A stretch of DNA of 64,000 nt, from assembly GCF_020544465.1 (NCBI RefSeq), contig NZ_CP066126.1, positions 868,001-932,000 of the forward strand. The letters are read 5' to 3'. This document shows, in pieces, positions 28,295 to 36,330 of the stretch. Position 1 is the first letter of the stretch, and every line of letters begins with the position of its first letter. This DNA comes from Chromobacterium rhizoryzae. Lineage in GTDB: Bacteria; Pseudomonadota; Gammaproteobacteria; Burkholderiales; Chromobacteriaceae. The position numbers and the translations under genes were made by a program. Under the pieces are notes generated by a model. It ran no database searches, was not told where the DNA came from, and saw only the letters and a list, made by a program, of their open reading frames with translations.

Positions 28295-29296
28295 ATGCTG
28301 CACCGTGTCAGCTGTGCGCTGGTGTTGTCAGGGATGCCATTTTTAGCTGTGAAAGCTGAAATGCTGCCGCTGGTGACGCCGGCGAAAACCGTATACGTGG
28401 TCTACCCTCCTGGGATCAACTGGGATAAGCGATCCGATACTCAACAAGGCGCTTGCGCCAACTTCAATACTACCTTTCTACCACCGGACCGCTGCCGGCA
28501 ACCCAATCTGCCTGACTATATGGCCTTGTCGCTGATGACTTCGGCGGAGTGCCCGCCTGGTGCGGGATATTGGGCTAGCAGCCATAGCTGCGTATTGCCG
28601 GCCTGCCCGGATGCTTCCTGGACCTTGTCAGAGGATGGGCGCAGCTGCAGCAGGCCGGACCCAGAGCAATGCGTGGAAACCGCAATGCTGGCCCCATGGG
28701 CCAAGGCCGCTCCCGGCAAACCCTGCCCGCCACCTTGCAAGCCCGATATCAATGCCGTTACCCAAGAAAAGCTGCTGGCCGCCATCGTGTACGGTGAAAG
28801 CTCGGTGCAGCAAGTGAAGGAGGAGATGTACGGCATTGCTTCGGCGATGGTCAGGAAACGCGATGCCTGGCAACAAGGAGGGTCGCTGCAAAAGTTCCTG
28901 AAGAAGTACCCACAATATGCTTATGCGGTTACCGATGGCAATGTGCGTTACAAGGAGTTGATGTGCGCTAGTGATGCTAAAAAATACACGCAGGCATATG
29001 AGGCGGCGAGGAATGCTCTGGCCTATGGAGTGGATTACAGCAATGGAGGATGTTTTTGGGATGGTCGAGATCTGAAAGTGAAAGGAACGAGTGCTTATCG
29101 ATATATAGAAGGTTTTAAATTTACATCTCCTTCTCATAATGTTTTTGATATCGCTGAACCTCCTGCTAAAAATAAGAGAGCAGAATTTGGATTTTATGAT
29201 TATGTTTATGAGTCAACCTCCGCATATGGCGAAACCATTTTTTGGAAAATTAATGATCGTTATATGACGGCAAGAGGAGCAAAGCAATGCAATTGA
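28295..29296 (+). CDS. Secreted Cys-rich SleB-like cell-wall hydrolase, candidate toxin
   Basis: 333 aa with an N-terminal signal-like segment (MLHRVSCALVLSGMPFLAVKAE). Residues 45-150 are rich in cysteine (nine Cys, pattern CP..GYW..C), a domain I do not recognise. From residue 155 the sequence resembles SleB/Hydrolase_2 wall hydrolases: LLAAIVYGESS (likely catalytic Glu), MYGIASAMVRKRDAW and NALAYGVDYSNGGCFWDG. A variable tip to residue 333 follows. The stop overlaps the next, immunity-like gene by ten bases. The block is much AT-richer than its surroundings, pointing to transfer. I infer a peptidoglycan-degrading antibacterial toxin; a housekeeping hydrolase is possible. Confidence 0.7.
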   Translation: MLHRVSCALVLSGMPFLAVKAEMLPLVTPAKTVYVVYPPGINWDKRSDTQQGACANFNTTFLPPDRCRQPNLPDYMALSLMTSAECPPGAGYWASSHSCVLPACPDASWTLSEDGRSCSRPDPEQCVETAMLAPWAKAAPGKPCPPPCKPDINAVTQEKLLAAIVYGESSVQQVKEEMYGIASAMVRKRDAWQQGGSLQKFLKKYPQYAYAVTDGNVRYKELMCASDAKKYTQAYEAARNALAYGVDYSNGGCFWDGRDLKVKGTSAYRYIEGFKFTSPSHNVFDIAEPPAKNKRAEFGFYDYVYESTSAYGETIFWKINDRYMTARGAKQCN

Positions 29297-29799
29297 TTAG
29301 ATTTTTTGCAGGGGTGTGGGGGGTTTATGCGGTGAGCTCTTTGGCGTCGCCATCAGCGGATATTTTGGAAAGCTGTCGCAAAATGAAGGTGGTATCACAA
29401 GGGGTGCAAGTTGAAGATGTGGTAAGTGGGTTTGCGAAGAAGGCTGCTGCCGGCTGTGAAAATCAACTGGAGGCTAAAGTTGATGGGAAAATATATGGGT
29501 ATAGTACTTGTAATAGTCAGCAATATTTGATTGTGTCTAATAAATTCTTCCTAGCTTCTCAGGCAATTAATCATTCAATTGATAAAAATATTGTCCCGGG
29601 CAATACTTTTTCGGGTAGCTCAACAACTTTGCTGAATGTCAAAAAGGGAAGTGAATCTTACCTTTGTATCATTTCCCCCATTTTTGATAGTGGAAAATGG
29701 AATAATTATCTAACTTTCTATTTGATCAAGCATGGCCAGTCTAGTATAACCCCTGAAGTTGACTTTTATTTTATAGATAAAATCGATTGGGATAAATAA
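29287..29799 (+). CDS. Putative periplasmic immunity protein to the wall hydrolase
   Basis: 170 aa. A signal peptide (LIRFFAGVWGVYAVSSLASPS) leads to a small domain with four cysteines (ESCRKM, AGCENQ, STCNSQQYLIV, YLCIISPIF) probably forming two disulfides. The ATG lies ten bases inside the toxin gene, so the two are coupled. A paralogue with the same four cysteines lies at 30350 behind a second toxin tip, and a decayed third copy at 30906. Periplasmic location matches a peptidoglycan-targeting partner. Immunity is inferred from context, not from a known family. Confidence 0.65.
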   Translation: MQLIRFFAGVWGVYAVSSLASPSADILESCRKMKVVSQGVQVEDVVSGFAKKAAAGCENQLEAKVDGKIYGYSTCNSQQYLIVSNKFFLASQAINHSIDKNIVPGNTFSGSSTTLLNVKKGSESYLCIISPIFDSGKWNNYLTFYLIKHGQSSITPEVDFYFIDKIDWDK

Positions 29800-29849
29800 T
29801 ATTTGTCTTAATGAGCAGGGCTGATCGCGCTAGCCCACTTTTATTAGTA

Positions 29850-29880
29850 AACAGGCCTGTACTTACCGGCCTGTTTTTTT
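29850..29880 (+). terminator. Rho-independent terminator after the first toxin-immunity pair
   Basis: acaggcc and ggcctgt pair around a ten-base loop and run into seven Ts. A related hairpin ends the third immunity copy at 31460. Confidence 0.85.
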
Positions 29881-29899
29881 ACACCTCAAGCTTTAGCGC

Positions 29900-30359
29900 T
29901 GGTAATGATTAGGACATGCGATACCTGGCAACAGGTTGGGTCGCTTCAAAAATTCATGAAAAGTACCCTCGGTATGCCTATGTGCTTACCGATGGCAATG
30001 TGCGTTACAAGGAGTTGATGTGCGCTAGTGATGCTAAAAAATACACACAGGCATATGAGGCGGCGAGAAATGCGTTAGCCTATGGAGTGGATTACAGTAA
30101 TGGAGGGTGTTTTTGGGATGGAGTGTCTAAAGATCTCAAAATAAAAGGTGAAAGGCATTATAGGTATAAAGTTGGGTTCCGCTTTGTTTCGCCTGAGCAC
30201 AATATTCTTGGGATTATACCTCCCCCTGCACGAAAGGAGCAAGGAACATTTGATACATATGACTATATGTATGATTCAACTGCTGCTTATGGGGATATTG
30301 TTTTTTGGAAAGTTAATGAGCAATACTTAAAGGCAGAAAGGGCGAAGCAATGCAAGTAA
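29900..30359 (+). pseudogene. Orphan toxin C-terminal tip (truncated, frameshifted copy)
   Basis: From 29900 one frame reads VMIRTCDTWQQVGSLQKFMK, matching MVRKRDAWQQGGSLQKFLK of the full toxin. A one-base deletion near 29960 shifts frames, and from there to 30359 it continues KYPRYAYVLTDGNVRYKEL to the end (AKQCK). The block DGNVRYKELMCASDAKKYTQ...GGCFWDG is identical to the full toxin; after it the tip diverges strongly. The part with the predicted catalytic Glu is missing, and there is no signal peptide. The copy looks like a stored or displaced toxin tip; it overlaps its immunity gene by ten bases, as the full toxin does. Confidence 0.75.
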
Positions 30360-30859
30360 GAAAATATATGGCTAGTGTGTTGTTGGTGTGTTTTAACTAT
30401 GTGTTGGCAGCCCCGCCTGATGACGTTGTAAAAAGTTGTTATAACTGGGGTCCAACTTCTAGCAATATCAAAGTGACCAAGTTGCATGGGGCATTTTCAG
30501 ATAAGCCAGATTCAAGTTGTGAGGATCGGCTAGATATTTTTGTTGATGGGAAAAAATATGGCTATGGTTTTATGACTTGTAATGATCAGTCATATCTAAT
30601 CGTTGGTGGTGAAAAATTTTTGGCAGCGCAAGCAGTTAATCACTCTAATGATAGTAGAGTTAAGCCTGGTGACGGTTTTTCAAATGCTGGTACTATCTTT
30701 TTTGATATCACAAAACCGGGGCAATCTTATATTTGTGTGCTGACGCCAGCTTTTGAAACAGGAAAGGGAGCTGCTTATGCTACCTTTTATCTTATCAAGC
30801 GTGCTTCATTATCTGCAAAGCCTGAGGTGGATTTCTATTTTTTAGATGAAATAAAATAA
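30350..30859 (+). CDS. Second putative immunity protein (paralogue)
   Basis: 169 aa, with a signal peptide (YMASVLLVCFNYVLAAPP) and the four cysteine positions of the 29287 protein (KSCYNW, SSCEDR, MTCNDQSYLIV, YICVLTPAF); FLAAQAVNHS is the best-conserved stretch. Its sequence elsewhere is clearly different, in step with the divergent toxin tip upstream. It is intact although the tip before it is broken, as expected if it still protects against kin carrying that tip. Confidence 0.65.
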   Translation: MQVRKYMASVLLVCFNYVLAAPPDDVVKSCYNWGPTSSNIKVTKLHGAFSDKPDSSCEDRLDIFVDGKKYGYGFMTCNDQSYLIVGGEKFLAAQAVNHSNDSRVKPGDGFSNAGTIFFDITKPGQSYICVLTPAFETGKGAAYATFYLIKRASLSAKPEVDFYFLDEIK

Positions 30860-30905
30860 TTGAAAATACTAGTATTGGCTGCAGGAAAGCAAGGGAGTAA
30901 AAGCA

Positions 30906-31411
30906 ATGCAATTAATTAAATGTACGGTTGGTGTGATGATGGGTTCAAGCTATGTTATAGCAAATCGATCTGTTGATATAATTAATGGTTTCTATCAAGG
31001 AAAGGTGGCTTCTAATGATGTGAAAATGGATAATATGGAAGGCATGTTTTTGATAAGTTTAGAGCTGGTTGTGAAGATTAATTAGAAGCTGGTTTTGAAT
31101 GAGAAGCCTATGGGGCTGCTACTTGTGATGAGAATCAATGCTTGATAGTTGCCAATAAAATTTTCCTCGCCTCGCAAGCCATTAACCGGTCAATTGATAA
31201 GCGGATTAGGCTCTGTGGTGCTTTTCAGCAGCAAGATCGGTTTGGCTTGCACTTTCGAAAGGCAATGAGTCCTATGTGCGCATGTTTAGAACTGCATTTG
31301 AAATAGAGAGGGAGCGTGGATATGCGCCTTTTTATTTAATGAAACATAGGCCCGCTCCTACTAAGCCGGAAGTATGTTTTATTTTCTATATACAATTGAC
31401 TGGTCTAAATG
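30906..31411 (+). pseudogene. Decayed third immunity-like gene
   Basis: ATG 30906 opens MQLIKCTVGVMMGSSYVIANRSVD, like the start of the first immunity gene, then frameshifts near 31045 and in-frame stops occur. Downstream pieces in other frames still match: AATCDENQCLIVANKIFLASQAINRSIDK. The bases before it (agcaatgcaattaattaa) look like the tail of a lost toxin tip. It marks a third former cassette. Confidence 0.75.
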
Positions 31412-31459
31412 AATTTTGTCTGTGAATGGGTGGCTCGCATCACATCGTTGTCATTAATA

Positions 31460-31485
31460 AACAGGCCGGCATTCGCCGGCCTGTT
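31460..31485. terminator. Bidirectional hairpin between the toxin island and queF
   Basis: aacaggccggc and gccggcctgtt form an 11-bp stem with a four-base loop. On the minus strand it is followed by tattaatga, so it may end queF transcription; on the plus strand the T tract is weak. It resembles the hairpin at 29850. Confidence 0.65.
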
Positions 31486-31508
31486 CGCTTTCCCGCTTAG
31501 TAAGGATC

Positions 31509-32348
31509 TTATTGCCGCGCGGTACGGGTGTTGCCCACCGGCATCTCGCCGCAATTGCTGCGGAAGGGGTTGATGTCCAGTCCGCCGCGGCGGGTGTAGC
31601 GCGCGTAGACGGTGAGGCGGCTCGGCGCGCAGGCGCGGAGCAGATCGGTGAAGATGCGCTCCACGCATTGCTCGTGGAATTCATTGTGCTGGCGGAAGCC
31701 TATCAGGTAGCGCAGCAGCGCCTCGCGGTCCAGCCGCGGTCCGGTGTAGCGGATCTGCACGCTGCCCCAGTCCGGCTGACCGGTGACCAGGCAGTTGGAT
31801 TTCAGCAGATGGCTGCACAGGGTCTCGCTGACAACGTCGCCGGCGTCGGCGCGCAGGATCTGCGGGCAGGGCGCGTAGTTGTCCACTTCGATGTCCAGAT
31901 CGTCGATGCAGTCGCCGGCCAGTTCGGCCACGGTTTCGCCGCCGAACTGCTGCGGCAGCATGATGTCGACGCCTATCGGCTTGCCGGCGGCGGCGGACAG
32001 GTCCGCGGCCAGCTGGCGGCGCAGCGCGTCCAGGCCGGCCATCCGGGTCTGGTTATAGCTGTTCAGATAGAGCTTGAAGGATTTGGATTCGATCAGGTTC
32101 GGGCTGTCGGCCGGGATGCGGAAGGCGGCGATGCCCACCTGAGGCTTGCCGCGGGCGTTGAGCCAGGACAGTTCGAAACCGGTCCAGATGTCCACGCCGG
32201 CAAAGGGCAGCGCGGCGGCGTCCACGCCGATTTCGTCGCGCTTGGCCTGGCGCGGGATCGGAAACAGCAGATGGGGATCGTAATGATCCTGGTAGCTGAC
32301 GGTTTTGCCCAGAGGGGATTGCTCTGGGGACATGGCTTGAGTGTTCAT
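31509..32348 (-). CDS. queF: QueF, NADPH-dependent 7-cyano-7-deazaguanine reductase
   Basis: 279 aa from the ATG at 32348 (a second ATG at 32333 also fits). A two-domain (YqcD-type) QueF: the N-terminal GVDIWTGFELSWLN and FKLYLNSYNQTR, and the catalytic half with the nucleophile Cys in SNCLVTGQPDWGS and EFHEQCVERIFTDL. It reduces preQ0 to preQ1, the precursor that QueA (22303) elaborates in tRNA. The plus-strand toxin island ends just before it. Confidence 0.95.
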   Translation of the reverse strand: MNTQAMSPEQSPLGKTVSYQDHYDPHLLFPIPRQAKRDEIGVDAAALPFAGVDIWTGFELSWLNARGKPQVGIAAFRIPADSPNLIESKSFKLYLNSYNQTRMAGLDALRRQLAADLSAAAGKPIGVDIMLPQQFGGETVAELAGDCIDDLDIEVDNYAPCPQILRADAGDVVSETLCSHLLKSNCLVTGQPDWGSVQIRYTGPRLDREALLRYLIGFRQHNEFHEQCVERIFTDLLRACAPSRLTVYARYTRRGGLDINPFRSNCGEMPVGNTRTARQ

Positions 32349-32398
32349 GGCTTGAATTATATCGATTTTCAAAGAGGCGGCAGATCGTGAGCCGCTTT

Positions 32399-33166
32399 TT
32401 AAAGCAGGCCCTTGCGCCACAGCGCCATCAAATCCATGGTCAGCGCCACGCTGCAATGCAGCGCGATGCCCAGCCAGATGGAACGGTAGCGGTAGCTGAG
32501 CGCGCCCAGCGCGACGCCGGCGACGATGGCGGCCAGGCTCTCCAGCAGCGGTTTCTCAAAATGGATCATGCAGTAGGGCAGCACCATCACGAAGACGGCG
32601 CTGACGCCCAGCCGCGGTTTGAGGCCGTGCACCATATAGCCGCGGAAGAAGAACTCCAGCGCGGCGAACTGGGCGAAATACAAGAGCTCCCACAGCAGCC
32701 AGTGCGGCCATAAGCTCTCGCCGGGGCTGAGCCGGAAGAAGGGGTAGATCTTCAAAAAGCCCGGCTGGCCGGACGCCCACCATACCAAGGGCAGCATCAG
32801 GGCGTAGAACAGCGGGAACAGCTTCAGGTCCGTCTTCAGCGTGGCGCGGTCCGGCCAGGCCAGGCCGAAGTCGGCCAGCGGGCGGCGATCCAGCAGCCGG
32901 ATGGCCAGCAGCGGCAGCAGGCAGTAGCTGGCGATGCTGGCCAGCGCCCAGTAGGCGGCGCGGTAGAGATCGGTGTCCGGGTTGTGCACCACCTGCTGGC
33001 GGAAAGACAAGCCCAGCGCCGGCCACCATTGCAGCAGCCAGTCCATCATCCAGTAACGGTTGGCGGGGTAGTACAGCAAGGTCAGGCACAGGCAGCTGAC
33101 CAGCAGCACGCCGGCGGTCTGACGGTCGGCCGGCGTCAGGAGAGGAGCGCGCGGGCCGGCCGGCAT
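32399..33166 (-). CDS. CPBP-family intramembrane metalloprotease
   Basis: 255 aa with about six to seven membrane helices. The CPBP (CAAX protease/Abi) signatures are visible: ALEFFFRGYMVHGL (E...R, here with a single Glu before FFFR), MIHFEKPLLES and ALHCSVALTMDL. Such proteases handle prenylated or membrane-bound proteins or protect against bacteriocins; the substrate is unknown. One base separates it from the murJ stop, so it is probably co-transcribed with murJ. Confidence 0.8.
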   Translation of the reverse strand: MPAGPRAPLLTPADRQTAGVLLVSCLCLTLLYYPANRYWMMDWLLQWWPALGLSFRQQVVHNPDTDLYRAAYWALASIASYCLLPLLAIRLLDRRPLADFGLAWPDRATLKTDLKLFPLFYALMLPLVWWASGQPGFLKIYPFFRLSPGESLWPHWLLWELLYFAQFAALEFFFRGYMVHGLKPRLGVSAVFVMVLPYCMIHFEKPLLESLAAIVAGVALGALSYRYRSIWLGIALHCSVALTMDLMALWRKGLL

Positions 33167-33167
33167 C

Positions 33168-34703
33168 TCAGCGCTCGCGGCGCATGAAGTCGCGCGGGCG
33201 GAAGCCGAGCGCGAACAGCGCGGCGAAATAGACGGCCGCGCCGGCCGACACCAGCAGGCTCAGCCAGGCCACGCGTTGCCAGGCCGGGCCGTGCCAGTGG
33301 ACGGGCAGCAGCCATTGCAGCGCCAGCAGCGCGGCGGCCATGGCCGCGATGGCCACGGCCATCTTGCTGAGGAAGCCGCCCCAGCCGGCCGAGGGCTGGT
33401 AGATGCCGCGCTTGAGCAGCGCGCGCAGCAGCAGGCCGGCGTTGAGGCAGGAGGCGAGGCCGATGGACAGCGCCAGGCCGGCGTGCTTGAGCGGAAACAC
33501 GAAGGCCAGGTTCATCAGCTGGGTCAGGCACAGGGTGATCAGCGCGATGCGCACCGGGGTCTTGATGTCCTGGCGCGCGTAGAAGCCGGGCGCCAGCACC
33601 TTGACCAGGATCAGACCGAGCAGGCCGAAGGAGTAGGCGATCACCGCCTGCTGCGACATCAGCGCGTCGTGGGCGGTGAATTTGCCGTAGGTGAACAGGG
33701 TGGCCAGCAGCGGGCCGGACAGCAGGCCCAGGCCCACCGTGGCCGGCACCGCCAGCAGCAGGGACAGGCGGATGCCCCAGTCCAAGAGCACGCTGAACTC
33801 CCCGTCGGAGCGGGTGGCGGCGTGTTTGGACAGCGAGGGCAGCAGGATGGTGCCCAGCGCCACGCCCAGCACGCCGGACGGGAACTCCATCAGCCGGTCG
33901 GCGTAATACATCCAGGACACGCTGCCGGTGGGCAGGAAGGAGGCGAAAGTGGAGTTGATCAGCAGCGAGATCTGCGCCACCGACACGCCGAAGATGGCCG
34001 GCCCCATTTGCCGGATCACGCGCCAGACCGCCGGGTCGCGGAAGGCGAACACCGGGCGCGCCAGCATGCCTATCTGCTTCAGGAAGGGCAGCTGCCACAC
34101 CAGTTGCACCAGGCCGCCGACGAAGACCGCCCAGGCCAGCGCCATGATGGGCGGGTCGAAGCGGCTGCTGAAGAACAGCGCGAACACGATGAAGCTCAGG
34201 TTGAGGAAGGTGGGCGTGAAAGCCGGAATCGAGAACTTGCCCCAGCTGTTGAGCACGCTGCCGGTCATGGAGGACAGCGAAATGAAGAAGATATAAGGAA
34301 AGGACACGCGCAGGATGTCGGCGAACAAGGCGGCCTTGGCTGGCTCGCGGTAAAAGCCGGGCGCGGATATCCACATGATCAGCGGCGCGGCCAGCATGCC
34401 CACGGCGGTGACCAGCAGCAGCACCGAGCCCAGCACGCCGGTGATTTTGGCGATGAATTCCCGGGTTTCCTCTTCGCTGCGCTGGTTCTTGTATTCGCCG
34501 AGAATGGGCACGAAAGCCTGCGAAAACGCGCCTTCGGCGAACAGGCGGCGCAGCATATTGGGAATCTTGAAGGCGGCGTTGAAGGCGTCGGCGGCCATGC
34601 CGGCCCCGAAAACGCGGGCGATGATGGTATCGCGGACCAGACCCAGGATGCGGGACACCATGGTCATGCTGCTGACAGCAGCCAGAGCCTTGAGCAGATT
34701 CAT
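33168..34703 (-). CDS. murJ: MurJ, lipid II flippase
   Basis: 511 aa, MVF (MviN) superfamily, about 14 membrane helices. Signatures: MNLLKALAAVSSMTMVSRILGLVRDTIIARVFG, DAFNAAFKIPNMLRRLFAEGAFSQAFVPIL, and LMEFPSGVLGVALGTILLPSLS. It flips undecaprenyl-linked peptidoglycan precursor across the inner membrane. It is divergent from rpsT, as in many proteobacteria. Confidence 0.96.
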   Translation of the reverse strand: MNLLKALAAVSSMTMVSRILGLVRDTIIARVFGAGMAADAFNAAFKIPNMLRRLFAEGAFSQAFVPILGEYKNQRSEEETREFIAKITGVLGSVLLLVTAVGMLAAPLIMWISAPGFYREPAKAALFADILRVSFPYIFFISLSSMTGSVLNSWGKFSIPAFTPTFLNLSFIVFALFFSSRFDPPIMALAWAVFVGGLVQLVWQLPFLKQIGMLARPVFAFRDPAVWRVIRQMGPAIFGVSVAQISLLINSTFASFLPTGSVSWMYYADRLMEFPSGVLGVALGTILLPSLSKHAATRSDGEFSVLLDWGIRLSLLLAVPATVGLGLLSGPLLATLFTYGKFTAHDALMSQQAVIAYSFGLLGLILVKVLAPGFYARQDIKTPVRIALITLCLTQLMNLAFVFPLKHAGLALSIGLASCLNAGLLLRALLKRGIYQPSAGWGGFLSKMAVAIAAMAAALLALQWLLPVHWHGPAWQRVAWLSLLVSAGAAVYFAALFALGFRPRDFMRRER

Positions 34704-34829
34704 GTTGCGGGTGGTTTATCTAGCGTTGAGCAAGCCCGCTAGTGTACGCCGCCAGGTTTATTGTTGCAAAACCTGAGTTTAGGGCTTAGAATCGCGGGTT
34801 TCAGATTCCGCTCATCAGGAGAAAGATTC

Positions 34830-35093
34830 ATGGCTAACAGCGCACAAGCTCGCAAGCGTGCACGCACAGCCCTTAAGCAGCGCGCGCACAACGCCAGCCT
34901 GCGTACTGCGTTCCGTACCGCAGTTAAGAAAGTGCTCAAGGCAGTTGAAGCAGGCGATAAAGCCGCTGCCAAGGTAGTGTTCCAGACTTCCGAAAAAGTG
35001 ATTGACCGCATTGCTGACAAGGGCGTGTTCCACAAGAACAAGGCCGCTCGTCACAAGAGCCGTCTGTCGGCTCAGATCAAGGCCATGGCCTGA
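34830..35093 (+). CDS. rpsT: 30S ribosomal protein S20
   Basis: 87 aa, Lys/Arg/Ala-rich helical protein binding 16S rRNA. MANSAQARKRARTALKQRAHNASLR and the tail HKNKAARHKSRLSAQIKAM are the family pattern. AGGAGAAA lies before ATG 34830. A terminator closes the gene. The codon choice is that of a highly expressed gene. Confidence 0.98.
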   Translation: MANSAQARKRARTALKQRAHNASLRTAFRTAVKKVLKAVEAGDKAAAKVVFQTSEKVIDRIADKGVFHKNKAARHKSRLSAQIKAMA

Positions 35094-35119
35094 TCACAGC
35101 CCAGCGCTGAAGAATACGC

Positions 35120-35145
35120 AAAGGCTCCGCATCGCGGAGCCTTTT
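35120..35145 (+). terminator. Rho-independent terminator of rpsT
   Basis: aaaggctccgc and gcggagccttt pair around a three-base loop and end in a T-rich stretch, 26 bases after the stop. Confidence 0.9.
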
Positions 35146-35186
35146 GTGTGTCTGGCGCATCGATTTCCCTCGCTGGAGGCATGGCT

Positions 35187-36242
35187 ATGTCGGGATGGAC
35201 GGCTTGGGCGCTGGCTTTGTGCGCGGCGCAGACCCTGGCGGCGGAACTGCCGCAGCAACTGGCCGATTGCGGCCGCCTGGCGGACGCCAGGCTGCGTCTG
35301 GCCTGCTACGACGGGCTGGCGGCCGCTGTGCCCGCCGCTGCGGCGCCCGCAGCGCCGTCTTCCGCGGCCGCCGCGCCTCCGGAGCGCCCGCTTCCAGCCG
35401 CCGGCGTAGAGCCGGATGCCGCGCCGGCTCCCAGCCGGCTGGCCGAAGCCTGGGATCTGGACGGGCGCTCGCGCGGCGACACCTTCGGGTTTCGCTTATA
35501 CCGCCCCAATTACTATCTGCCGGTCTGGCAGATGGCCAAGCCCAATAACGAGCCGCAGTCGCCGACCCGGCCGCCCAGCCAGACGCCGGGCGGGGAACTG
35601 GACAAGACCGAGGCCAAGTTCCAGCTGTCGTTCAAGACCAAGGTGTGGGAAGACATTTTCGATACCCCGCTGAACCTGTGGTTCGCCTACACCCAGCAAT
35701 CGCATTGGCAAATCTACAACCAGGCGCATTCCGCGCCGTTCCGCGGCACCGACTACGAGCCGGAACTGATTCTTACCTTCCCCTTGCCGTCCGCCTGGGC
35801 CTGGGGCGACACCCGGCTGCGCATGGGCGGCCTGGGTTTGTTGCATCAATCCAACGGCCGCGCCAATCCCTTGTCGCGCAGCTGGAACCGGGTGTACGCG
35901 ATGGCGGCGCTGGACAACGGTCCGTTCACGCTGCAAGGCCGCTGGTGGGCCAGGCTGCCGGAGTCCGGCGACAAGGACGACAATCCCGACATCGTCAAAT
36001 ACATGGGGCACGGGGATCTGCAGGCGATCTACCAGTACCGCGGCCAGACTTTCAGCGCCATGTGGCGGCCCAATTTCGACAGCGGCAAGCATGGACTGCA
36101 ACTGGACTGGAGTTTCCCGGTGAAGGGCAAGCTGCGCGGCTATGTGCAGGCTTTCGACGGTTACGGCGAAAGCCTGATCGATTACAACGTGCGCACCCGC
36201 GCGCTGGGCGTGGGGCTGACGATGAGCGACTGGCTGGAGTGA
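35187..36242 (+). CDS. pldA: Outer-membrane phospholipase A (PldA/OMPLA)
   Basis: About 351 aa. The signal peptide (MSGWTAWALALCAAQTLAAE) fits the ATG at 35187, seven bases after GGAGG; the ATG at 35181 is too close to it. A short Ala/Pro-rich stretch (residues 45-80) precedes the 12-strand barrel. The active site is visible: LLHQSNGRANPLSRSWNR with the His and Ser of the catalytic triad and the Asn further on. OMPLA hydrolyses phospholipids misplaced in the outer leaflet of the outer membrane and dimerises with calcium. Confidence 0.93.
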   Translation: MSGWTAWALALCAAQTLAAELPQQLADCGRLADARLRLACYDGLAAAVPAAAAPAAPSSAAAAPPERPLPAAGVEPDAAPAPSRLAEAWDLDGRSRGDTFGFRLYRPNYYLPVWQMAKPNNEPQSPTRPPSQTPGGELDKTEAKFQLSFKTKVWEDIFDTPLNLWFAYTQQSHWQIYNQAHSAPFRGTDYEPELILTFPLPSAWAWGDTRLRMGGLGLLHQSNGRANPLSRSWNRVYAMAALDNGPFTLQGRWWARLPESGDKDDNPDIVKYMGHGDLQAIYQYRGQTFSAMWRPNFDSGKHGLQLDWSFPVKGKLRGYVQAFDGYGESLIDYNVRTRALGVGLTMSDWLE

Positions 36243-36301
36243 GTCTCGCCAGCTTTGGAGTTCGCTGCGCGGCTGTTGAAAAGATTGTGAACAGGTCCGA
36301 A

Positions 36302-36328
36302 GCAGGCCCGCCCATGGGCGGGCCCTGC
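36302..36328. terminator. Hairpin between convergent pldA and ackA
   Basis: gcaggcccgcccatgggcgg-type near-perfect palindrome of 27 bases, placed three bases from the ackA stop and 60 from the pldA stop. No T tract on either strand, so terminator activity is uncertain. Confidence 0.45.
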
Positions 36329-36330
36329 GC

